A stretch of DNA of 64,000 nt from Deuterostichococcus epilithicus (taxonomy: Eukaryota; Chlorophyta; Trebouxiophyceae; Prasiolales; Stichococcaceae), in NCBI GenBank assembly GCA_033439295.1, contig JAVTLE010000014.1, positions 1,798,001-1,862,000 on the forward strand, given 5' to 3'. The position numbers and the translations under genes were made by a program. Shown here piece by piece: positions 11,042-21,599 of this stretch. The stretch's first letter is position 1, and each line of letters begins with the position of its first letter. The notes below the pieces were generated by a model that ran no database searches, was not told the origin of the DNA, and was given only the letters and a program-made list of their open reading frames with translations.

Positions 11042-14000
11042 ATGGCACTCAAGATTGTCGTGAAGAAAACAGCAGGAGGACCGCCCTTTTCAGTAGAGGT
11101 GGAGCCCAGCATCTCAGTGCTTGAGCTGAAGTCAGAGGTCAGCCAGCAGGCCGACATTCCGGCTGAGGAGCAACGCCTCATTTACAAGGGGCAGGTCAGG
11201 GGCTTGCTCGTCGTCACTCTCCGCCTCGCACAACGTCCGCTTCTCTGCGCAGTGTTGACTGTGCAAAGTCCTGACGCACTGCATGCTCCTCTTCTTACAC
11301 GGGCTGCCTTTGCATGTTGCAGATACTGAAGGACGAGAAAACGGTGGCGGACTATGGTGAGCGCCTGGCGCCATCCTGCGCCAGCTGCCATTGACCACTG
11401 CATTGAAATCGGAAAACGCTGACTGAGGCGAGTCGCTGGGTTCCTGTCATGCAGGCATCCAGACAGACCACGTACTGCACCTGGTGCGAGGCAGGCCCGC
11501 TGGTGGCGCCAGGTATGCTCGGCACACCGCCATTGATGTCTTGAAGCTATTGCTCCTTCGACATAATTGGCTGGCTTTAAGTCCTCCATCAACGAGCTCC
11601 TGATTGCCTGGTGCATTCCTTGCTTGTGTGCAGTGCTGCTGCTGGGACAGCGTCGCCAGCATCGGCCACACACCCATCTGCCAGCCAGCCCGCCGCGGGC
11701 GCAGCAGCCGCCGGCATTCCCGACCTGGGTGCCACGGTGAGTGTGCATGCTGAGAGAACGCATGTATGCACCGTGCAAAGCTCGACCTTAATCAAATGAC
11801 GCATCACTCTGCTGCCCGCGCTCATGCAGGCACTACAGTGCTGCTTGTGGCTCTGATCGGTTTCTCAGTGGCGCTGGTGCAGGGCGGTATGTTTGGCGGC
11901 ATGCCCGGCATGTTTCCTGGGGGCGCTCCCCAGAATCCGGAGCAGATGCAGCAGTCGATGCAGCAGATGATGAGCAACCCCATCGTGCAGAGCCTGCTGG
12001 ACAACCCCGAATTTCTACGCACCATGATGGAGAGCAACCCTCAGATCCGTCAGGTGCGCGGGGTCTCAGGCGAGCATGCTGGGGGACCCGGCCAGCCTCA
12101 AGTTGCCGGAACACTTGCCTTGGTCACAATACATCGACGCATTTTGCTTACACTTTGCTGATTTGCGACTGGCGTGCTTCCAAGGTGATAGCAACATCAT
12201 CAGTGCTATCATAATGCTTTTGTTGAAATGCAGATGATGGACCAGCATCCAGAGGTAGCCCAGATGATGACCAACCCGCAGATGCTGCGAGAGGCGATGC
12301 GCGTGGCGGCCAACCCGGTGCGTCAGCACTAGGGTCGACCCTCTCTAGGCACACTTTGCGCAACGGGGCTACTCTTGGGGAATCTGAGTACTGGGGCATG
12401 ACATAGATGGCCCAGGGCGCTGCGGGAAGGTGCAGGAGGAGTGAAGGAGGAGGTCCAAGGGACGCATGTGGACACGCACAGGCGCTGATGCGGGAACAGA
12501 TGCGGACCACGGACAGTGCGATGCGGAACATCGAATCGCATCCGGAGGGCTTCAATGCACTGCGCCGCATGTACGAGACCATCCAGGTGGGCACCGTTTC
12601 AGATGCATGATGAGTGTTGATAGACTGCCGCCAATTGCACGTCGCACGCTGGATCTGGGTTGTGAGCATGCTGGCGGCTGTGGAAGAAGGGCGATGGGAG
12701 AGGGGTAGCGGCAGAGAGGCCGCTGTTCCAAACGGCTTGTCGTCTGGCTCAGGAGCCGCTGATGAATGCGGGGCATAGCGGCAACGACGGCGCGGCCGGC
12801 GACGCTGCCAGCAACCCCTTCGCTGGCCTCTTCCAGCCGCCGGGCGGCGGCGCAGCTGCAGCGCCACCCGCAGAGCCTGCCACGAGCGGGGCACCGAATG
12901 CCGCGCCGCTGCCGAACCCCTGGGCGCCGCCGCCTACTTCCGGCGCGGGGGCACCTGGCACCCCTGCACCTGGTGAGCGCCTGTCCACTTTTCCCAGATA
13001 TCCTATTCAGGTCCCGTTTCATCGTCATGCGTAGAGTCCTCTGGAGAGCAGACACCATGACGACCTGAAATTGGCCTTGCCATGTGCACTGGTGCAGGGC
13101 TGGGCGGTATGCCGGACCTCTCGCAATTTGGTGGCCTCCCCGGCATGGGTGGCATGGGCGGCATGGGTGGTGCTGGCGGCATGGGCGGTGCCGGCGGCAT
13201 GGGCGGTGCCGGCGCCCCCAACATGGAGGCAATGATGCAGATGATGCAGAATCCACAGGTACAGGAACCGCATTCGTTTGTTGTTGCGGCATCTTTGGTG
13301 CACGTTCCTGGATGCCTCCGTACCCGAATTGATGGCAGGCCATTGGCTTGTTCCGACGTGTTACAATGCCAGGAAAGATTGAAAGCATGCGCAGCTCATG
13401 ATTTGACAAGCTCGGGATCCACAAATCTTGCTGCTCTTGGTCGGCAGGTGCAGGACACGATGTCACGACTGCTCGCCACGCCAGGCGTCATGGTGAGGCT
13501 CCCGTTGGCAGCGTGCTTGACCCACGCGAGTGCAGCACCTGGTCTCTGTCTTCTGGACCAGTGGTCACTTTTTTTTGGGCTGCCAAAAAATCACGCACCA
13601 CGAGCCTCGACTCGCCCATTCACGAGCGGCGTCGGTGCTGCATGTCAGTGCAATTGATCATTCTCGCACGCTCTGGCCACAGGACAACATGCTCAACTCC
13701 AACCCGGCGATGCGTGCGACGGTGGACGCCAACCCCGGCATGCGCGAGATGCTCAGCAACCCGGAGACGCTGCGCCAGTTCATGAACCCGCAGACGATGC
13801 AGGCCGCGGCACAGTTTCAGCGCATGATGGGCGGCGCCGAGGGCGCGGCAACCGGCGATACCGGCGGCATGCCTGCCGGCGGCCTTCCTGGTGGCATGCC
13901 TGACATGAGCGCGCTGCTGGGCATGATGGGCGGCGCCGGCGGATTCGGCGGCGGCCTGGGCGGCGCCGGCGCCGGCGGCCTGCCGCCGGTGGCGGACCCG

Positions 14001-14236
14001 GAGACTGCATACGCCATGCAGATAGAGCAGCTGGTGCGCAATATTTTCTGTTCCAGGACGCCTGTGGACATGGCTGTCTTATCTGCCGCGCCGCATGGTG
14101 TTTGTATAATGGTACTGACTGTGGGACATCTTCGCAGACTTCCATGGGCTTTTTCGATCGATCGGCCAACGTGCGCGCCCTACAGCAGACCGGTGGCGAC
14201 GTGAACGCGGCTGTTGAGCGGCTGCTGGCGGATTAG
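11042..14236 (+). CDS. DSK2: Ubiquilin/DSK2 (UBL-STI1-UBA proteasome shuttle)
   Basis: Carries ubiquitinated clients to the proteasome and chaperones membrane-protein precursors. Twelve exons: 11042-11194, 11323-11356, 11455-11512, 11634-11736, 11883-12053, 12234-12317, 12482-12586, 12753-12972, 13098-13258, 13448-13492, 13683-14033, 14138-14236; total 527 residues, exactly in frame. Domain order: N-terminal ubiquitin-like domain ([20 protein letters not shown]); two STI1-type blocks with the usual NP motifs ([20 protein letters not shown] and later [20 protein letters not shown]); a Met/Gly-rich GGMGGMGG linker; a C-terminal UBA domain with the MGF motif ([16 protein letters not shown]) and AVERLLAD before TAG. 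All family hallmarks are present, with no break. A TGTAA lies 95 nt after the stop. Confidence 0.97.
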
Positions 14237-14330
14237 CGTGTCAACCCTGGTTGGCAGCCCTGGAACGGCAATATGTGTGGGCATCCAGGGCGGCAATGTC
14301 TGGAACTGATGTCAGGATCGTCCTTGGTCC

Positions 14331-14335
14331 TGTAA
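14331..14335 (+). terminator. Candidate TGTAA polyadenylation signal of ubiquilin
   Basis: TGTAA 95 nt downstream of the ubiquilin TAG, at the usual distance for green-algal mRNA 3' ends. Confidence 0.5.
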
Positions 14336-14336
14336 A

Positions 14337-14782
14337 CCTTGTGCAGCAACCCGACCGCTTGAATGTGCGGCCCCAACGGTGGTCTCTGAGTAGGCCGCGC
14401 TGCGGGCACTGCATGAACACAATGTTCATTGTACGGATGGACTGACAGTGTTTGACCACTGCGGATGGCCCTTCCCGACGCCAGGGCCGGTTACATCAGG
14501 GAAGCTGCTCAGGACCTCTAAGGAGCGACGACAAATTCCTTCTCAGGTGAAGCATCACGATGAGTAACGCAGAAAAGGGTTTGCTGGGGACGCGGAGGGC
14601 CCACTGCACGAACGCTCACCCGCACGGGTCACGCACATCCGCCTTCAATCCTTCATCGATCGTCAGGGACACGTCCTCAGCATATGACGCACGGTTTGTG
14701 ACGTTCAGCACGCGTTTCGTCGCGTGCCGCGCCTGGCTGGTCGGTCAATCCGTCTTCCGAGGGTCGCTGCCCGGGTGCAGGG
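14337..14782. other. Intergenic, no gene seen
   Basis: Gap between the ubiquilin 3' end and the first kinase exon. No open frame with recognisable motifs. It should contain the kinase promoter and 5' UTR. Confidence 0.4.
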
Positions 14783-17680
14783 ATGGATGTCCGGCACCCA
14801 CACTATGAGCTGGTGGGTGCAAACGCCATGGTTGTGACATAGACGGCCGTCGTATGGATCCGGCGCACGGGTGGCAGAGAAAATTTCTCCGCGTCTTCTC
14901 GTGACAAGCCCAGTTGACTTCCGGCACCCCTGCCGGTTCAGCTCTGCCCGCAGCGATGCAAGCCTGGCTGTGTTGCCGGATCGATCAGCGCGCCGGCAGT
15001 TGCTTCCCTCCGGGACGCGAGATCAGTAGGTGCAGTGCCAACCCAACACGATGCCTCACACTCCGACTGTCTGTGTGCTCCACAGCTCAAAGACATCGGT
15101 AGCGGCAACTTTGGCGTGGCGAAGCTGATGCGGTACCGGCCAACGGGGGAACTTGTCGCCGTCAAATTCATAGAGCGAGGAGACAAGGTGCGCGGTGGTT
15201 GGCTTGCGCGTCAGACACGCGCCGCACTGCATCTGACATTCGGTCTCAGCCAATGTCTGATCTCCCCGTTCATATCTTTTCCAAAATGCCTGTGCAAATT
15301 ACTGGAATGCGAGGTATCACGGCTCGTTCGAGCGCTTGGTGACTGGGCCAAAGACATCAGCTCACCCAAGAGTGGCGGGTACACCACATCTTGCCTGCAA
15401 TGTGCGCAGATCGACAAGAATGTCGAGCGGGAAATTGTCAACCACCGCACGCTGCTGCATCCGAACATCATAAAGTTCAGAGAGGTAAAGTCCCCTTTGT
15501 CATGCATCGTTTCCAAATGTTGTCGTGGCTGCACCGCATGCGACCCACGCCCATCTAGGCACCCTCAATGCACAGTGACACACCTCTCAGATCTGCATAT
15601 TGCGGCACTACGCAGAAGATGAGCGCACCCAGGCTGCTGCCGCTACCCGCAGGTGTTTTTGACGACGACGCACCTGGCGATCGTCATGGAGTATGCGGCG
15701 GGCGGCGAGCTGTTTGACCGCATCGTGCGGGCGGGCCGCTTCTCTGAAGACGAGGCCCGCTTCTTCTTCCAGCAGCTGGTTGCCGGCGTCGACTATTGCC
15801 ACAGCGAGGTGCGCCGATGCCGCTGTTAGCAGAGCCGGGCTGGCGCACCCGTGCCGGAAGGGGGACACGTGTGTCAGTGGGTGGTTGCTGATGACAGATG
15901 CGTCCGCGCCGTCTTCACGGCACCAGTCGCCAACGGTGCAGGGCGGTGCAGCATTCACCGCATCTCTGGCCCTGAGGACGTTCGTTTGGCACGTGGGCCG
16001 CAGGGCGTGTGCCATCGAGACCTGAAGCTTGAAAACACACTCCTGGACGGGCGGCCAGCGCCCCGCTTGAAGATCTGCGACTTTGGCTACTCGAAGGTGA
16101 GAGCTCTGCCGCTTCGTGCTGCTCACACATAACATGTCGACACCTCGAAATGCCGCACGACTAGCTGCTGGCTGTCACGAGATGTAGCGCACTTTCAGCA
16201 ACGCGTGAAAGCCTGACACGAGCCGTATTTAAATGCGCTGCAGTCAGCGGTCTTCGACTCGCAGCCGAAGTCGACAGTGGGCACGCCTGCTTACATCGCT
16301 CCAGAGGTGAGCATGCTTCTCCTTTCAATTTTCTAATACAAGCAGGCTGGGAGCTCCAACGCTGCGCATGCACTCAGACCCGTCGTTCTGCATGGCCGTA
16401 ATGGATAGAAACCTTTCTCGCATTTTGTAAACCCGCTGCCTTTCTCATGCAAATGCAGGTGCTGTCGCGGAAGCACTACGACGGCGAGATAGCGGACGTC
16501 TGGTCCTGCGGCGTCACACTGTATGTCATGCTCGTGGGCGCCTATCCCTTTGAGGACTCGTCGGACCCGCGCAATTTTCGGAAAACGATCCAGGTACGTG
16601 AGAAGGTAGTTGCCGGGAGGCAGCGCATGAGGCTGGACATGGAGATACTTCCTGTGCGCCTGTCTGCATCGTCACAGTCGCGCAGCCGCCGGCGCCGATT
16701 TTGAAAGCCGCACCGTCTGCGCTCATCGTATGCTGCTGTGCTGCGATTGCATGCCCTGCCGGCACCCGCTGACGGCGCTTGTTCGAAGCTGTGGCCCAAG
16801 AAAAAGCCATGTGCCGGCCGCAGAGGATCATGGGCGTGAAGTACAGCTTCCCAGCCAACCTGCGGCTGTCGGCAGAGTGCCTGGACCTCATACGGCAGAT
16901 CTTCGTGGCTGACCCGGCCAAGCGTGTCACGCTCAAGGGCCTCAGGCAGCATCCCTGGTTCCTCCAAAACCTGCCGGACGAGTTGAAGGTGGGGACCCTG
17001 CAGCTCTCAAAGCGCCAAGTCAAAGCCCTCCCAAAAGCCTGGGGTGTCTGCTGCGGACCTCGCCCGTCTGTCCGGACGTTCCGTCAAGGTATAAACAGAG
17101 TCGGGCATCGGGCATCGGGCATCGAGCCCGATGACAACCTCTCGCTCATCTGCGGGCACGCGGCCGGGCACCCCAACAGCTCGCCGAGGCTGAGCGGGGT
17201 GGTGCGCCAAAGTCGTGCGTCGTGCAAACAGGACGGCGGCATGGCGGTGCGGGCGCGCATGACGCCGAGCCACCAGAGCGTGGAGGATGTGCGGCGGTGC
17301 GTGCGGGATGCGCAGGCCAAGGCCGGCCGCGTGTCGGCGCCCCTGTCCGAATTCAACGAGGAGGTGCGCCTCGGCCCCCCCTCATCGGACTGCCGCTGCG
17401 CTTCGCGTCAAGCTGCGCGTCAGGGACCAGCAGCTCCCTCCAGGCGCTGCGTACAGGATGTCCATAACCAACACCGGGGACGGTGCTACTCTGTCGGCAT
17501 GTGCTGTCTCTTGGCAGCAGCCGAGCGCCGCAGGCAGCCTGCCTGCTGCTTGATCATGGCATCATGCCCGGTCATGGCCGACCGTCCTCTACACATCTTG
17601 CATTTCTCCATCATTGCTGTGCCGCGCAGGAGGAATTCATGGAGCAGGATCTCATTGGCGCGCCGCCCATTGCGATCTAA
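14783..17680 (+). CDS. SNRK2: SnRK2-type serine/threonine protein kinase
   Basis: Osmotic-stress/ABA-class kinase of the SNF1-related family 2. Ten exons: 14783-14812, 15086-15187, 15410-15484, 15653-15808, 16004-16096, 16244-16306, 16459-16593, 16824-16988, 17232-17363, 17630-17680; 333 residues. The first exon is only ten codons and ends HYEL, joining [14 protein letters not shown] as in plant SnRK2 N-termini. Seen: glycine loop GSGNFG, ATP-binding lysine in VAVKFIERG, catalytic [11 protein letters not shown] in [11 protein letters not shown], and the activation segment [14 protein letters not shown], which is the SnRK2 form. After the kinase fold, [13 protein letters not shown] resembles the SnRK2 box, and an acidic end (EFNEEEEFMEQD) precedes TAA. 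The long acidic ABA-specific tail of subclass III is short here, so I place it only as SnRK2. All catalytic residues are intact. Confidence 0.95.
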
Positions 17681-18017
17681 GGATTCCCATGCCCGGCGGC
17701 CGGCCTGTGGGCATCCTGACAGGCCAGCCTCCGCCCCTGGCGCAAACCAGCGGCAGCGGCAGGTGCCAGGACAAACATTGGGGCGCTTGGCGTGGGTGAG
17801 AACATACGAATGCAGGCGGCAGCTGCTAGCGTCTGGTGCACATGCCTCCTGCAATGGAACCTTTTGAATAGGAACTCGCTCTCTTGGTTTGGAAAGTTTT
17901 TGAACAATGGGGGGACGTTCCCAACCTCGGCTGTCTGCAACAATATTGGGATGCCTGAGGCATTTCGAGTGGGTCCAGATGCAAGCTCTCCCTCCGCCAA
18001 TCAATCTTGGGTTGTGG

Positions 18018-21000
18018 TTATGTGCGTCCGCTGTTGGGCAGGCCGATGGGCAAGTGCTGGTTCATCAGGTATGCTGCCGCCGCTAAACGCGCTGTCTCGC
18101 TAGCCCTTGCCGCCTTAAGCCCAGCCAGTGCCTCCTGAAAATCCGCCGCTGTCAGCGCACGCGGCCTGAGAATGCGGGAAAGCATGATGAAAGGGTCAGC
18201 TTCGGGGCTTTGAGGCTGTGCCTGGCAACCGATGGAAGGTTCAGCATGGGTTCATGAGAGAGATACAGTACAGCGGAGCAGGCTGCAGCTGATATAGCTT
18301 CCAATGACTCCCAAACGTACTGGGGCAGCGCACCTGGAGTAGGGGTTGCAGGCCGGCGAGCGTGCCAGCTCCAGCACGGGGCGCGCCGCCGCATGGCTGC
18401 ACAGCTGGTGCAGGTCGCTGCCGCTGAGGCCGCTGGTCGCCTCTGCGCCCGGACCAGCACGTCGTGAGCAGGTTCTTCAAGCGGAAGCATTCCACAGTGC
18501 GTGTGAAGTCGGCTGAGAGTAGGTGGGTGACAGCTTGAACGCGCCGTTGACCTGCACACGCTGCACTTCGAGAGTGGCGACCCTTGCAGCACGACCCACG
18601 CGGCAGGACATGCGCCTTGTGGAACCGTGCGAACAACGCGGTTCCTGCCGCTGCACGCACCCGCTATGAGCTGCAGCGGCCGCTTGCCGCCCGCCATCGC
18701 TGGCTCATTGGCGAGCAGCTGGGGGTGGACCTGAGCCGCGCCCACCTCTGCAGCGTGCTGCCGCACCACGATGCCCAGTATGGCCTCCCGCTGGGGCGCC
18801 CCCGGCATCGGCACCTGCGCTTGTAGAATGGTTGTCTCTCGTTTGCTCCAGACCACCGCCAGGATGCAGCGTAGAGGTAGGCTGCTGTCAGGACACACAC
18901 GAGACACCATCGCCAAGATGCAAAAGGGGTGGATCATCGTTGGAATGCACTGAGAAGCTCGGCAGGTCCCGTGTTCAACCGTTGGAGTTGTGTGGTGGAT
19001 GCTAACAGATCTCTGCGCTGCCGCACCTCCAGCTGGATGCTGAATCGCCGCAGCACGGCCGCGTCCAGCTCGTGCGGCCTGCGGTCACTCCCCGGCTGTG
19101 AGCATTGCGGCGCGAATGCAAAGTGCGGCGGGTGCTGCGGGGTTCTAAAGCTGAACGTCAAACAGGGTTCACACTTCCTCACAGGGCTGCGCAGCAGCAT
19201 GCTTTGCCCTGAAGGCAATGTGAAAAACAAAAAACAGGATTTTGAGAGAAGAGAACAAAAGAGAGAAGGAAAAGAAGAACAGAAAATCCATCCAGCGGTT
19301 CCAGCGCGCCTGTTGGTGGCGCCCAGCACAAGCACCTGTTCCCCGCTGGCTGCCCCGAGCAGGCCGTCCCACATGGACATGATCTCGGTCTTCATCGCAG
19401 TCGTGGCCTACGTGCCATATGTGTTCAAATATCGACGGTGGCGGAGTCCAGCGAATATAGCGCAGTCCAGTGAGTATGGTGCGAATCAGCTAGAACTGCA
19501 TCATCTCAACGGTTTCAAAACAGTTGCATTTTCACAAACCTCGTGGTCGCCCTCCTTGCGCCGGCCCAGCAGTGCATCCACCTCGTCAATGAATATAATC
19601 GTGGGCGCAACCTGCATTTCAACGATGAGGGGCGTGCTTAGCAAGCTTGAAACGGACTTGCATAAGAGCTTTCTCGTGCGATGAGATGAGGGATCCCGGC
19701 CCAGTGGCAGGTGGGTTGCCAACCCAGCGCGTCATAATGTGGCAAGTCAGGACCCGCAATCGGTGCAATTCTGTGGTCGGCGGGGCAGATGCGGAGTGAA
19801 CATGCCACATCTGAGGCAGCAGTACGAGACACTGTTCTGAAGGAGGCACACACGAACGGACTGCAAGGAACACTGTCCAATCTTCTTATGATTTGCACCT
19901 TCCTGGCCAGCCTGAATAGCGCCGACACCAGCCGCGACGTCTCGCCAAACCTGCCGGAGGGAGACGCCAGGATTGAGGTCCTCGTGGCTCTGGCACAGCG
20001 CTACAGCTGTGAAATGCGCAGTGTGTCGTTTGAACGATACAGGAAGACGCATATGACTCTGCTGCCGTACTCTGCCGCACCACTTGCTCTGCAGGGAAGA
20101 GGCGGAGATGTTGATGAAGGCTGCGCCAGACTCCTTCGCCAGTGCCTTCGCCAGCATTGTTTTGCCTGGCATGCAACAACCGCCCAGATCTCAGCAGCTG
20201 CTCACGACTCGGCCCAGCAGAAACCATGCGCACTCACAGCTGCCTCCGAGAATAGCAAGGCAATGATAGTGGGCCACGCGCAGCTACAGCAAGCTGCATG
20301 CCGCCTGCATAGCACCAAAGAGGCTCACCAGTGCCGGGCGGCCCATACAACAAGATGCCCTTGTCCAGGCGGAGAAGGGAGCCCTGAAAAAGGTCCGGCC
20401 GCCGCAGCGGCAGCAATACCTTCGAGCTCTGCAGTCAGACAGCGGCGGTTCAGTTTGCAATAAAGAAACCCAAATGCATTTTTATTGAGGTTAGCTGTTG
20501 CTGGGCAACGGCGTCTGTGTTGCAGCACCAAGATTATTCTCTATCAACATCTTCTTGACGTGCTGGACAGGAGATCGTGTGCGGCGAGACACACCAAAAT
20601 CTCAGCGAGATGATCTAAACCGCCGATATGTTCTAACGAGACATCCACGTTCTCGGGAAATACCACGTCCTGGCAGATGACCTGCGTTACGCAGCGCAGC
20701 GCATGAGCGATTCGTTAGGCAGCCTTCAGGGGCGGCATCCCTGCACGCTGCTCCTATCGTTGATGCGTCACGGCGCTCCACGGCGGCAGATGGTCACCTG
20801 TTCGAGGTCCTGCAGCTCGACCTTCCTGCCCAGCCGCTTGCTGAGGATCTCGCCGCGAAGCTTTCCCGCTCGCTTTGCGTCTTTGTTGGGATCCAGCTGC
20901 GCCAGCGCCCACTTCATGGTCGACGCCGCAATGCTGACGAACAGGACGGCAGGGACAATCTCCCTGACCACGCTCGCCGCGCCGCGCCGCAGCGGCGACG

Positions 21001-21109
21001 ATTGAGTATGAGTGCCTACGCTGCTGTGGGACCTCCCATTCTGCTGCCCGTGCACTGCCTGGCCTGTCTCTGGAAGGCCGCCCCTCGCGGCTGCTGGTCG
21101 CCTGACCAT
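18018..21109 (-). CDS. Msp1/ATAD1-type AAA ATPase, paralogue A
   Basis: Family role: membrane-anchored AAA ATPase that extracts mislocalised tail-anchored proteins from the mitochondrial (or other) outer membrane. Exons: 21109-20798, 20681-20595, 20419-20329, 20165-20081, 19950-19899, 19611-19540, 19407-19310, 19078-19027, 18814-18661, 18442-18334, 18165-18018; 419 residues. Order: N-terminal membrane helix (IVPAVLFVSIAAS), linker, [15 protein letters not shown], Walker A GPPGTGKT split by an intron, SKWFGE pore region, Walker [15 protein letters not shown] sensor, LRRF arginine region, and GLSGSDLHQLC. Intron 19309-19079 begins with GC, not GT; the strongly conserved junction LGATNR-PHELD leaves no other in-frame choice. 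The ATG at 21109 precedes about 45 residues before the helix, so a later start is possible. Lies directly downstream of paralogue B in the same orientation. Confidence 0.9.
19221..19290. repeat. Polypurine tract in an intron
   Basis: About 70 bases almost wholly A and G on the plus strand (hence C/T on the transcribed minus-strand RNA), in otherwise GC-rich DNA. It lies inside the GC-AG intron of AAA ATPase paralogue A. Confidence 0.8.
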
Positions 21110-21599
21110 TTCCCGCTCGAGGGCACAGCAGCAAGACGCAGCAAGCTCAACGGACCTCGAACAGACCCAACCACAGAAAGACTGAGCTGGTATTGGCCAG
21201 CCTGAATTTGCCAGGTTCAGTGCCTTGTCGATCCGTGTAGGTGTACAATCACACGCTCAGGTTGGTCACAGGCGCCTTTGCAGCAGTTTGTAGCTCTGAT
21301 TATTGTTCGACTGAAACGTCTTGGATCAACACCGGCCTTTCAAACGTGAAATGAATGATGATGTGTGGCGGCGGCGGGAGCATTTCTGCCTAGATGCAGC
21401 AGGGACTGTGCCCCAAAAAAGTCTTGGCTGGGGATTGCGACTGAAACAGGTGGTACGTGATAGATCTCGCCGGTTCTGTCATGGCGTTGAAAGGAGCACA
21501 TCCCTACCCATGAGGCGTCAAATAGAATGCGTTACTGCCTAACAGCGCATCCGCTACATGATACCGAAGTATCGAAACGACAGATACACGACGAGCTAC

